DNA of 64,000 nucleotides from an uncultured Gammaproteobacteria bacterium (GTDB lineage Bacteria > Pseudomonadota > Gammaproteobacteria > HK1). Shown here in pieces: positions 27,619-35,679 of the stretch. The position numbers were made by a program, and so were the translations under genes. Position 1 is the stretch's first letter. Each line of letters begins with the position of its first letter. Below the pieces are notes generated by a model. The model searched no databases. It was not told the origin of the DNA and saw only the letters and a list, made by a program, of their open reading frames with translations. Location of the stretch: NCBI GenBank assembly GCA_958295465.1, contig OY282353.1, positions 4,207,001-4,271,000 of the forward strand. The letters run 5' to 3'.

Positions 27619-28878
27619 GTCGCCCGCGGCAAGATCATGCCGGTGGCGGCCTATTGTCGGGGCCTCGCGGTCAACCTCCCCGAGGCGCTGGTGCTCCAGA
27701 CCGTGACCGGCGACTACCCCGAGGACTGGAGCGCGGTCGATCCCTCCGACCGCGACATGGTGCTGCGCCCCGACGAGCACACCATCCGGCTCGTGCCGTG
27801 GGCGGCGGAGCCCACCGCGCAGGTCATCCACGACTGCTTCCACGCCGGCGGCGCTCCGGTGACCACCACGCCCCGATACGTGCTGCGCCGGGTGCTCGAT
27901 CTCTACCGTGAGCGGGGCTGGCGGCCCGTGGTCGCGCCGGAGCTGGAGTTCTACCTCGTCAAGCGCAACAACGACGCGGACTACCCGCTGGAACCGCCGG
28001 CAGGGCGGTCCGGGCATGTGGAGCGGGGGCGCCAGTCCTACGGCATCGACGCACTGAACGAGTACGACCCGCTCATCGACGACGTCTACGACTTCTGCGA
28101 GGCCCAGGAGATCGAGCTCGGCACCCTGAGCCACGAGGCCGGGGCCGCCCAGCTCGAGATCAACCTCTCGCACGGCGACCCCCTGGAGCTCGCGGACCAG
28201 GCGTTCCTGTTCAAGCGCACCGTACGCGAGGCGGCGACGCGGCACGGCGTCTACGCCACGTTCATGGCCAAGCCCATGGAGCGCGAGCCGGGCAGCGCCA
28301 TGCACGTCCACCAGAGTGTGGTCGACGCGCATACGGGCGAGAACGTGTTCGCGACCCGCGACGGCGAGCGGACCCCGCTGTTCCACGCGCACGTCGGCGG
28401 CCTGCAACGCTACCTGCCGGCGGCGATGTCGTTCCTCGCCCCCAACGTCAACTCCTACCGCCGGATCACGAAGTACCTGGCCGCGCCGATCAACGTGCAG
28501 TGGGGGATCGACAACCGCACCGCCGGCCTGCGGGTGCCGCTGGGCGACCCCGCCTCCACGAGGGTGGAGAACCGGGTCGCGGGCGCCGACGCGAACCCCT
28601 ACCTGGCCATCGCCGCGTCCCTCGCCTGCGGGCTGCTCGGCATGACCGAGGACGTCGAGCCGACCCCCGCCGTCGAGGGCAGCGCATACAGGATGCCCTA
28701 CGCGCTGCCGCTCAGCCTCGCCGAGTCGTTGCGGGCGTTGCGTGAATGCCCGCCCCTCATCGACGTGCTCGGCGAACGCTTCGTCCGCGCCTGGAGCGCG
28801 GTGAAGGAATGCGAATTGCGGGCGTTCCTCCAGGTCATCAGCTCGTGGGAGCGGGAGTTCCTGCTGCGCAACGTCTGA
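27544..28878 (+). CDS. puuA: Glutamine synthetase family protein (gamma-glutamylputrescine synthetase-like)
   Basis: A 444-residue GS-fold ligase. ATP/Glu-site motifs: VAPELEFYLV, HEAGAAQLEINLSHGDP, MHVHQSV, NVNSYRR and NRTAGLRVPLGDP. The sequence and the nearby puuD point to gamma-glutamylation of putrescine or another amine; this GS branch also includes other amine ligases, so specificity is inferred. ATG 27544 is chosen because it begins the conserved HWCREHAITEVEALMPD part; the ribosome site is weak. The frame is open upstream through a duplicated 36-codon segment, so a longer product starting at 27442 is conceivable. Confidence 0.85.
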   Translation: MNSIEHWCREHAITEVEALMPDMAGVARGKIMPVAAYCRGLAVNLPEALVLQTVTGDYPEDWSAVDPSDRDMVLRPDEHTIRLVPWAAEPTAQVIHDCFHAGGAPVTTTPRYVLRRVLDLYRERGWRPVVAPELEFYLVKRNNDADYPLEPPAGRSGHVERGRQSYGIDALNEYDPLIDDVYDFCEAQEIELGTLSHEAGAAQLEINLSHGDPLELADQAFLFKRTVREAATRHGVYATFMAKPMEREPGSAMHVHQSVVDAHTGENVFATRDGERTPLFHAHVGGLQRYLPAAMSFLAPNVNSYRRITKYLAAPINVQWGIDNRTAGLRVPLGDPASTRVENRVAGADANPYLAIAASLACGLLGMTEDVEPTPAVEGSAYRMPYALPLSLAESLRALRECPPLIDVLGERFVRAWSAVKECELRAFLQVISSWEREFLLRNV

Positions 28879-28978
28879 TCCCCCGGCGAGGAAGGCAAAC
28901 CCACGTAGGTCTGGATGATGGTCCACGGATGGTCCTCTGCCCATGAGCGCATAACGAAACCCTGACGGGTAAGGGGAA

Positions 28979-30106
28979 GTGGCAAACACCGACGAGCGGC
29001 TGGACGTGTTCCTGCATGGCGAGCGCGTCGGGGCACTGTGGAAGACACGCGAGAGCCTGGTGTTCGCGTACGAGCCGACATACCTCGCGCGGCCCGACGC
29101 GACGGCACTGTCCGCGCGGCTGCCGCTGAAGGCAGGCCCCTCGGCGTGGCGCGAGGCGGGCAAGTGGTTCGAGGGACTGCTGCCCGAAGGCGAGCAACGC
29201 GAGCGGATCGCTCGCCAGGCGCCCGCCGCCTCGATGTCCACGTACTCGATGCTCCGGGCCATCGGAGCGGAGTGCGCGGGCGCGGTGGAGGTGCGCGTCC
29301 CCGGGGAGCCACGACGCGCAGGGAAAGAGCCGGCAAGCACCGAGGAGATCGAACACTACATCCGCCGGATGGACCGGTTCCCGCTCCGTTCGGGGGAAAG
29401 ACGCCTGACGCTGTCGCTGGCCGGGGCGCAGGCCAAGTTCGCCCTCGTCAAGGAGAAGGAAGGCTGGAGCTGGCCGATCGGAGGGTACGTCTCCAGCCAC
29501 ATCGTGAAGCCGGAGCAACAGGGGTTCCCGGGACTGGTCGCGAACGAACACACCTGCATGGAGATCGCACGACGGGCAGGTCTGCGAGCCGCGAAGACGA
29601 GTATCGAACGGTTCGGAGCATGCAGCGCCCTGGTCATCGAGCGGTTCGACCGCAGTGAAGACGGGAGCAGGATCCACCAGGAGGACTTCGCACAGGCGCT
29701 CGGCACACGCGGGAAATACCAGAAGGACGGAGGACCGTCACTCGAAGACTGCTTCACACGCACCGGAGTCGGTGGATGGGAACTCTGGGACCATGTGATG
29801 TTTGCATGGCAAGAACTTCTCGATCCAATCCCAGCGGGGAGGCGCGCCGCCTCGCACCGTCTACGATGCCGTATTGCACCCTTGCGTACCCGGCGGAGCT
29901 GGATAGAGGGATGGCAATGAAGATCGGCAGAGCCTGGCAAGTACGGGAGGTCGATGCGAAGAGCGATCCGGAACGAAGCCGGGAAGTGCGGACTGCGGCG
30001 GATGAAGCGGTCGAGCGGCTGCACGCACTCGCCGGGCGGGTACGAGGACGCCGTGGAAGAGATGAAGGAGTCGGGATGGGACCTCGGGACCTTGGAAGCC
30101 GCTGAA
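28979..30106 (+). pseudogene. HipA-like toxin kinase, catalytic loop deleted and frameshifted
   Basis: From GTG 28979 (after AAGGGGAA) about 265 codons match HipA-family Ser/Thr kinases: VGALWKTRESLVFAYEPTYL, ARLPLKAGPS, WFEGLLPEGEQR, SLAGAQAKFALV, SSHIVKP, VIERFDR. After ELWDHVMFAW the stretch holding the catalytic Asp loop (normally GNADAHAKN) is gone and the frame breaks; GKNFSIQ, RRLAPS and CTLAYP..LDRGMAMKIGRAW follow in other frames to about 30106. No hipB partner precedes it. Certainly inactive as a kinase. Confidence 0.8.
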
Positions 30107-30244
30107 TCGACACCGCCTGGATTCCTCGAAGGCAACAGCAGGCGGCTCCAGTTCGCCCGAACGATGACTGCTCCCAGCCAATTCCCGCTAAGCCCGAAAA
30201 CGTCATCGAGCCGCCCGCAATGTCTTCTACTGCGCAGACTCCTT

Positions 30245-30334
30245 GATGGCTGCTATAGTTCCCGGTGCCGCCGTGCATGGTCGGTGTCAACGCCCTGGGC
30301 CTTTCGACCAGACACTTATCGGATGAGCGTGATC
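30245..30334 (+). promoter_or_regulatory. Conserved leader of precursor module 1
   Basis: The 90 bases before the first precursor (TATAGT at 30254-30259, then CGACCAGACACTTATCGG, then GTGATC-ATG) are nearly identical to those before the fourth precursor (36818-36905). Conservation outside the coding part suggests a promoter and 5' UTR copied as a unit. No good -35 is visible. Confidence 0.55.
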
Positions 30335-30513
30335 ATGGCTGACGAAAACTCATCCCCCCCCCCCCCCCCCCCCCCCTCCGAGACCGGGCTGACCGACACG
30401 CCAGAAAGCCGTGGGCCAAGCCGACCGTCCGGGTCATCGGAGAGACGCTTCACCATATCAATCGGTGTCTATCGGAACAACTCGAGAACGACACATACAG
30501 TCCAGATTCTTAG
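30335..30513 (+). pseudogene. Lasso-like RiPP precursor 1, out of frame (phase-off)
   Basis: Starts MADENSS followed by seven prolines encoded by a run of 23 C (30354-30376), then SETGLTDTP. Compared with its sisters one C is missing in the following codons, so the frame is lost before KPWAKPTVRVIGET; start to stop is 179 bases, one short of a multiple of three. Read in the restored frame, the product would end in RCLSEQLENDTYSPDS. One base gained in the C run would reconnect start and core. Could be phase-variable, a decaying copy, or a homopolymer error. Confidence 0.6.
30354..30376. repeat. Mononucleotide tract, 23 C
   Basis: Uninterrupted run of 23 C inside precursor 1, just after codon 6. 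Runs of this length are prone to slipped-strand mispairing. Matching runs: 32317-32339 (23 C), 36927-36945 (19 C) and an interrupted 8C-T-6C at 31708-31722. Confidence 0.9.
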
Positions 30514-30623
30514 ACGCCCAAGTTCCAACAAGCTGATCCTCCCGTCGCCGCAGGTCGAGGACACGGCTCCCCGACGGCCGCGGCCCGGAGCGCGTGATCA
30601 GAATCCGCATGAGTTACGCACAA

Positions 30624-31507
30624 TCAGGGCGTGCTGCGCCCCTCCGTCACGATGGTCGTAGCCCGAAGTAAGTCGAGCACGTCCCGATGCCGCCGGAACA
30701 CCCGGTTGAAGGCCGCGAGCTGTTCAGCGTCGAGGCGCGCGATATGCCGGGCGTTCATGTCGGTGAGCATCTCGTCGTACCTCTTCACCGCCAGGCGCCG
30801 GCGCAGGTTCAGGTCGTCGAGCGCGGGGACCACCCCCCCCCCCGCCCCCCGCCCGGATCGCGTGCGCCACCCGCTCGGGCTCCGCGCACATCGTCTCGTA
30901 GGTGAAGAAGACCCCGCGCTCGCGGTACGCCTCGACGTTTGCGGCGCTGCCAGGCCAGGCAGGTGGCGACGTGGATCGCAGCGGGCCCCTCGGGGCAGGT
31001 GGCGGGCGGATCCCGGCACGGGCCGTGGGGCTCGCGCAGGCCCGGCAGATGCTCTCGCAGACCGCGTAGGGTTGCGCACCACGAACAGGAATCTGGCATT
31101 GCGGAAGTGGCGCGCCAGCGCGCCGACGTTGAGCAGGAACGGCGGGGACTTGGTGGTGAACACCGTTGCGGCGGGGTCGCGGGCGTATGCCTGGAAGTAC
31201 CACGCCTCGCGGGTGCGGCGCCAGTCGCAGGGCGCCCTCGTCTCGTCAAGGTGTCGAGCCAGCGTTGCTCGGCGGCCCAGATCCAGCGGGGAACCGCCGG
31301 TCCGGGCAGCGGACGCGCCGCGCCAGGTGGCGGGTCCCGCGAAGCCGTGGACGGCCTGTCCTTCCCGCGGCAGGTTCCAGGTCGCCCGGCTGGTGGCGAG
31401 GGTCGTGCTGCCAGGAAGGTGGAGCCGCTGTTTGTTCGGGGAGATCGCGAACAGGTGGGTGGTGATCGTGCGCTCCAGGTCGCGGCCGGCGCCGTAGACA
31501 TGGTCAT
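30624..31507 (-). pseudogene. Sulfotransferase, multiply frameshifted, with a G tract
   Basis: Pieces in all three frames assemble into a PAPS-dependent sulfotransferase: HVYGAGRDLERTITTHLFAI, then NSGSTFLAA (5'-phosphosulfate loop), then LATSRATWNLPREGQAV, KSPPFLLNVGALARHFRN, ARFLFVVRNPYAV (3'-phosphate loop), YRERGVFFTYETMC, and the tail VPALDDLNLRRRLAVKRYD...TTIVTEGRSTP. At least four frame changes occur; one lies at a run of 11 G on the coding strand (30833-30843) next to a second run of six. GGAGG precedes the start. A neighbouring copy of its 5' end (MNHVYGAG at 32116) shows that one base is missing at codon 2 here. Likely tailoring enzyme of the RiPP locus. Confidence 0.7.
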
Positions 31508-31582
31508 CGGGCCTCCTTCGACCACCTCATGGGCACCGTCCCCGCGGGCGGGGTGGTCTGGCCTGCTGTTGGCGATCCGGTC

Positions 31583-31610
31583 TTGATACCCGCTCGATTG
31601 CGGCTATTAT
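31583..31610 (+). promoter_or_regulatory. Sigma70-type promoter of precursor 2
   Basis: TTGATA (31583-31588), 16-bp spacer, TATTAT (31605-31610). The same promoter with the same spacing recurs at 32193-32220 before the in-frame precursor, within a longer duplicated block. It faces away from the sulfotransferase start, so the two are divergent. Confidence 0.7.
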
Positions 31611-31685
31611 CCTCGGCGCTGTCAGAGGGAGTTCTGACAAAGCCCCTGAACCTTCCGCTCGGAACGCTTCCCGGAGGACATGAGG

Positions 31686-31863
31686 ATGGCTGACGAAACT
31701 CATCTCGCCCCCCCCTCCCCCCGAGACCGGGCTGACCGACACACCCAGGAAGCCGTGGGCCAAGCCGACCGTCCGGGTCATCGGAGAGACGATGGACGAT
31801 ATCCAAAGCGGCCCCTACGGCACAGATCCTGTCGAGACGGCATCCTACACTGCCGAGAGCTGA
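31686..31863 (+). pseudogene. Lasso-like RiPP precursor 2, out of frame (phase-off)
   Basis: Starts MADETHLAPP after GGAGGACATGAGG. The tract here is 8 C, T, 6 C (31708-31722) and puts the rest one base out of frame (178 bases start to stop). In the other frame the conserved TPRKPWAKPTVRVIGET leader segment is followed by MDDIQ and the candidate core SGPYGTDPVETASYTAES (acidic residues at 7 and 10, or at 9 if Gly is residue 1). The interrupting T should make this tract more stable than its sisters. Confidence 0.6.
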
Positions 31864-31983
31864 TCCTTCCCTCGCCGCAGGTCGAGACACGATGCCCCGA
31901 CCGGCCGCGGCCCGGAGCGCGCGATCGGAATCCGCGAACCCGGCCGGGCGTCTCGCCGAACCGCAGCCGCGTACCGCAACCGC

Positions 31984-32116
31984 TCACCAATCGAGAAACT
32001 GCAAGGCGTTGCACACCAGCATGTTCTGCCGGTCGGCCCGGATCCGGTCCGCATCCAGGCTGTCCAGCAGACGCGCCACGTCCACGTAGCACGCCCGCGC
32101 CGTAGACATGGTTCAT
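31984..32116 (-). pseudogene. Chimeric scrap: sulfotransferase 5' end joined to lasso cyclase 3' end
   Basis: From ATG 32116 the first eight codons (MNHVYGAG) equal the start of the sulfotransferase. After the junction the sequence is the last 40 codons of the lasso cyclase (ARACYVDVARLLDSLDADR..., ending NALQFLDW, stop at 31984), readable from ATG 32109 in another frame. It is the scar of a recombination that deleted the middle of both genes. Confidence 0.75.
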
Positions 32117-32192
32117 CGGGCTTCCTTCGACCACCTCATGGCGCACTGTCCTCGCGGGCGGGACGGCTTGGCCCGCTGTTGGCGATCCGGTC

Positions 32193-32220
32193 TTGATATT
32201 CGCTCGACTGCGGCTATTAT
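32193..32220 (+). promoter_or_regulatory. Sigma70-type promoter of precursor 3
   Basis: TTGATA (32193-32198), 16-bp spacer, TATTAT (32215-32220), then about 75 bases of leader to the precursor ATG. Almost the same as 31583-31610. Confidence 0.7.
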
Positions 32221-32294
32221 CCCCGGCGCTACCGGAGAGAAGTCGGACAAAGACCCCGGGCCTTCCGCTCGGATGCTTCCAAGAGGACATGAGG

Positions 32295-32477
32295 ATGGCT
32301 GACGAAACTCATCTCGCCCCCCCCCCCCCCCCCCCCCCCGAGACCGGGCTGACCGACACGCCCAGGAAACCGTGGGCCAAGCCGACCGTCCAGGTCATCG
32401 GAGAAACGATTCTCCATACCCTATCCGGTGCCACCCCGGAAAACAACGAGATACGCTACTACAATCCACAATCGTAG
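32295..32477 (+). CDS. Lasso-peptide-like RiPP precursor 3, in frame
   Basis: A 60-residue precursor: MADETHLA, seven prolines from a run of 23 C (32317-32339), ETGLTDTPRKPWAKPT, VQVIGETILHTL, then the predicted core SGATPENNEIRYYNPQS. The KPW-x-KP-x4-G-x5-T pattern is that of lasso leaders (aromatic, Pro and Gly recognised by the RRE; Thr at -2). With Ser as residue 1, Glu9 would close a 9-residue macrolactam ring. A polyproline tract in a lasso leader is not something I know from described examples. GAGG lies 5-12 bases before ATG 32295; an in-frame ATG at 32289 is also possible. The cyclase gene is convergent, 142 bases downstream. Confidence 0.75.
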   Translation: MADETHLAPPPPPPPETGLTDTPRKPWAKPTVQVIGETILHTLSGATPENNEIRYYNPQS

Positions 32478-32619
32478 ACGCCCAAGTTCCAACAAGCTGA
32501 TCCTTCCCTCGCCGCAGGTCGAGACACGGTTCCCCCACCGTGCCGCGGACCGGAGCGTGATCGGAACCCGCTGACCTAGCCGGGCGCCTCGCCGAACGGC
32601 CGCCGCGTACCGCAACCGC

Positions 32620-34482
32620 TCACCAATCGAGAAACTGCAAGGCGTTGCAAAGCGGAGCGTTCTGCCGGCCGGCCCGCATCCGGTCCGCATCCAGGCTGTC
32701 CAGCAGACGCGGCACGTCCACGTAGCACGCCCGCGGCGGCGGCGATGCCCGGGCGGCAAGATCCTCCCCGACGGCCGACATCGCCCGGATGGAAGCATCG
32801 CGCAACGGCTCGTGCCGGGCCGGATCGTCCTTGACCAGGTGCCGGCAGACCTCCGGCGGCAGCACCGCACGCAGCGCGTGGCGCATCAGCCACCGGCTCC
32901 ACCGCCCCCGCCGGAACTGTTCCGGCGGCAGGCCCAGGGCGAACTCCAGCACCCGCCGGTCCAGCAACGGATAGCGGTACTCGATGCCCCGGCGCGCCCC
33001 GCTCGCCGCCCACCCCTCCATGCGCGCGCTCAGATGCGCGCTCTGCAACAGCCACGACTGGGTGTACCGCACGCCGAGATAGCGGAGCGGCGGCTCCGCC
33101 CGCGGCTTCAGCCGCCGCCTGAACGCCGGGTCGACAACCCCCCGCCGGGAGCGCAACGTCTTGCCCCGCCGCAGCCTCCGAAGGTCGAGCATCAGGTCGG
33201 GAAACGCGAGCGGGAGGACGCAGTCGAGCAGGAACCGCCGCGGGCCCATGCCCCGGGCCCGGCATTCGGCCGCCAACCTCCGCCAGCGCCCGCTCAGCAG
33301 CAGATGCTGGAGATGGCCGCGGCCGTTGAACGACGCGCCCTCGTCCCCGCCCCAGCCCGACAGCAGCACCCGCACCCCCGATGCCGCCGCGCAGCGCTGC
33401 ACCGCTTCCTCGTTCATCTGGACATGTACCCCGGGCAAGGCGCCGTCGCGACGCAGCACGGCAACCACGTCACCGGGGCTCAGCGCGCAGTGCGACACCT
33501 GCAAGTCTTCCTGGGCGCACACCGCGTCGATGAGCGCGTACTCCTTCGCATGTGCCGGCGCCGGCGCCTCGCCGTCCAGCGCCGGCAGCCAACTGAACAC
33601 GGGCGGCGGCGGGTGCCCCCGGCGGCGCAACCCCCGGGCCGCGAGCACCGCGATGCCCGACGAGTCCAGGCCCCCGCTCAGATGCGCGCCCACGGGGCCG
33701 GGGCCACGCAACCGGTCCTCCACCGCCCGCGTGCAGACCTCCAGGAGCTCCTCCGCGTACGCATCGTCGGAGGCCGCCCGCGCCCGCGGCGCGTGTTCCG
33801 GGCGCCAGTACCGTTCCGGCCGGGCCGGGGAGCGCGGGGAGGAAGCCTCTCGCCGGACGGAATCGCAGTCCACGGTGAGCGCATGGCCCGGCGGCAGCTT
33901 GCGCACCGCCTTGAAGAACGTGCGGGTGGTCGTCAGCAGGGCGATGCCCGTCAGATGCTCCGCCACCGACTCCTCGTCCAGCTCGCCGGAGACGCCCGGC
34001 GCGGCGAGGACGCCTTCCACCGCGCCGGCGAAGACGAAACCGCCCGGAGGAAAGGCGTAGTAGAAGGGCCTGGCGCCGACGTGGTCCCGAGCGCAGAAGA
34101 GCGTGCGCTTCGCCGCGTCCCACACGGCGAAGGCGTAGTCGCCGAGCAGGTGGTTCGGGCAGTCCCGCCCCCAGCGCCTCCAGGCCCGCACGATGAGGTC
34201 CCCGTCGGCGAGGCGGCCACGGGCCGCGGGAGGCACGCCGAGCGCGCCGCAGAGCGCGTCGCGATCGTCGAGCCGGGCGTCTGCGGCCACCGCGAGGCCG
34301 GGCTCGACGCACAGCGGTGGATCGGCGCCCCCGCCCGATGGCCCGCGCCGGCCACCGAGGACGACGGGGCCGCCCGCCCACTCGTCGGCGTGCGCTCCGT
34401 AGCCGGCGAGCGCCGCCAAGACGGCGGCCATGTCCTTCGCTTCGCCCGGCGCTTCCCGAAGGAGTCCGCAGATCGCGTTCAT
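32620..34482 (-). CDS. Asparagine-synthetase-like lasso peptide cyclase (C protein)
   Basis: A 620-residue AsnB-homologue. N-terminal Ntn-like domain (about 1-200: HLLGDYAFAVWD, ARDHVGARPFYY) lacks the catalytic Cys at residue 2 (begins MNAICGLL), so no glutaminase is expected. The ATP-pyrophosphatase loop SGGLDSS (269-275) and SGWGGDEG are intact, so it can adenylate a carboxylate. With the lasso-type precursors alongside, it should activate the Asp/Glu side chain and form the macrolactam. No obvious ribosome site; ATG 34482 is supported by the identical start of the duplicate at 38520. No B1/B2 genes are adjacent. Confidence 0.82.
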   Translation of the reverse strand: MNAICGLLREAPGEAKDMAAVLAALAGYGAHADEWAGGPVVLGGRRGPSGGGADPPLCVEPGLAVAADARLDDRDALCGALGVPPAARGRLADGDLIVRAWRRWGRDCPNHLLGDYAFAVWDAAKRTLFCARDHVGARPFYYAFPPGGFVFAGAVEGVLAAPGVSGELDEESVAEHLTGIALLTTTRTFFKAVRKLPPGHALTVDCDSVRREASSPRSPARPERYWRPEHAPRARAASDDAYAEELLEVCTRAVEDRLRGPGPVGAHLSGGLDSSGIAVLAARGLRRRGHPPPPVFSWLPALDGEAPAPAHAKEYALIDAVCAQEDLQVSHCALSPGDVVAVLRRDGALPGVHVQMNEEAVQRCAAASGVRVLLSGWGGDEGASFNGRGHLQHLLLSGRWRRLAAECRARGMGPRRFLLDCVLPLAFPDLMLDLRRLRRGKTLRSRRGVVDPAFRRRLKPRAEPPLRYLGVRYTQSWLLQSAHLSARMEGWAASGARRGIEYRYPLLDRRVLEFALGLPPEQFRRGRWSRWLMRHALRAVLPPEVCRHLVKDDPARHEPLRDASIRAMSAVGEDLAARASPPPRACYVDVPRLLDSLDADRMRAGRQNAPLCNALQFLDW

Positions 34483-35153
34483 CGGGAACGAATTGTGAAC
34501 GATCGCATGACCGCCGGCACGCCTTGATCCTCGACGATGCGCATTGCGCCGGCGACCTTCGCGAGCGGAGGGAGGCTACCGCCGACGATCCGCGGTTACG
34601 GTCGATCCGGACTGCGCCCTACAGACTTGGCTTGTCCGGCTCAACCTCCCGCTGCTCGCCGTCGTCCGCGATCTACAGTGCCGAGCGCCTGGCGGCGCCC
34701 TTCGGGTTGCTCATAATCGCCGATTACGCGCTATGCCTGTCCCGCAAAAGCTCGCTTCGCTACGGGACAGGCACAGTCCGCTTTGCCGCGTAATCAGCAA
34801 TATGACCAATCGGCGCGTCGCATCTGCCGATGCAGGCACTCACCTACGTATCCCTACGGTCGGCTCGTTCCTCGCACGACCTTCGGGACACTCCGGCGAG
34901 TGATGACCAACGGCCGGGGTTGATTGTGCAGCGCCTCGACCTCGAGCGCGCCAGCGCCAAGTTATACCGACCGGAGCGGTCCCCGAGGAAGGCGTTCGGC
35001 AGGATGGTTAGGTCGCGGCCGTCTTATCTACGCCGATTACGGTCCGGCCAGGGCAGTGACGGAGCCCTCGAAATTGGGGTTGACACCCGATCGGTGGTCG
35101 CCAAGGGTATTCACGCCGCTTGAAGCGCGGCATCAACCGACAGGAGAGAACCG
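34483..35153. other. Intergenic region with a long stem-loop
   Basis: 670 bases without a credible gene. Holds an interrupted stem-loop at 34722-34795 and, near the end, TTGACA at 35080-35085 and the AGGAGAG ribosome site (35142-35148) of the NHLP precursor. Confidence 0.5.
34722..34795. repeat. Long imperfect stem-loop
   Basis: Outer arms GATTACGCG / CGCGTAATC and inner arms TGCCTGTCCCG / CGGGACAGGCA are perfectly complementary, separated by an asymmetric internal bulge and an 18-base loop. Looks like a mobile palindromic repeat or a structured RNA. Confidence 0.7.
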
Positions 35154-35432
35154 ATGGAGACACCGGATGAAATGCGGGCGAAGGTCGCGGACAAGGCAGC
35201 CACGGATGCCAACTTCCGCGCCCGGCTGGTCAGCGACCCGAAGGGCGCAATTAGGCAGGAGCTGGGCATCACCATCCCGGAGACGCTGACGATCGAGGTT
35301 CACGAGGAGAGCGCCGAGACCGCTCACCTTGTGCTTCCCCCCGACGGCACGCTGAGCGAAGGCGATCTGCAGCAGATCAGTGGCGGTTTTGGCATCGTCA
35401 ACGAACAGCATCGCCGGGAGCTCAACTGGTAA
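35154..35432 (+). CDS. NHLP-type (nitrile hydratase-like leader) RiPP precursor
   Basis: A 92-residue protein. The leader DANFRARLVSDPKGAIRQEL, then GITIPETLTIEVHEE and LVLPPDGTLSEGDLQQISGG, is the alpha-subunit-like nitrile hydratase leader peptide (NHLP, TIGR03793-type) used by several RiPP classes, ending in a double-Gly cleavage site. The core would be FGIVNEQHRRELNW (14 residues, no Cys, one Asn). It has a strong AGGAGAG site, a TTGACA element about 70 bases upstream, and a strong hairpin after the stop, so it is an independent transcription unit. No NHLP-exporter or maturase is in the window. Confidence 0.82.
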   Translation: METPDEMRAKVADKAATDANFRARLVSDPKGAIRQELGITIPETLTIEVHEESAETAHLVLPPDGTLSEGDLQQISGGFGIVNEQHRRELNW

Positions 35433-35451
35433 TCCGGCCAGACTGGTAATC

Positions 35452-35493
35452 GTGACGGGGCGAGCCCTCACCCCCCGAGGCTCGCCCCGTCAC
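35452..35493 (+). terminator. Strong hairpin after NHLP precursor
   Basis: Perfect 15-bp stem GTGACGGGGCGAGCC / GGCTCGCCCCGTCAC with a 12-base loop, 19 bases after the stop. No U tract follows. Confidence 0.8.
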
Positions 35494-35679
35494 CGCTCCG
35501 GCCAGGGCGCTACATCAGCAGCAGCCCGGCAACCGCCAGCCCCAGAAGCGCCGACCGCGACCATGACCGCGCCGAAGCCACGGCAGCGGGCGCAGCCGGA
35601 GAATCCCGGCGTCCGCCATATCTGACGTTATCGGGTATCGGGAGCTGTCCTGCGGAGGGGCGGTGCGGCAGGCACTGGG

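Noticed and set aside
30835-30850. Polyglycine/polyproline protein in this place
   Set aside because: The G tract lies inside a frame-broken sulfotransferase; neither frame across it matches a protein on its own.
35080-35110. Complete sigma70 promoter for the NHLP gene
   Set aside because: TTGACA is good, but no -10 box lies at 16-18 bases; kept only as a possible -35.
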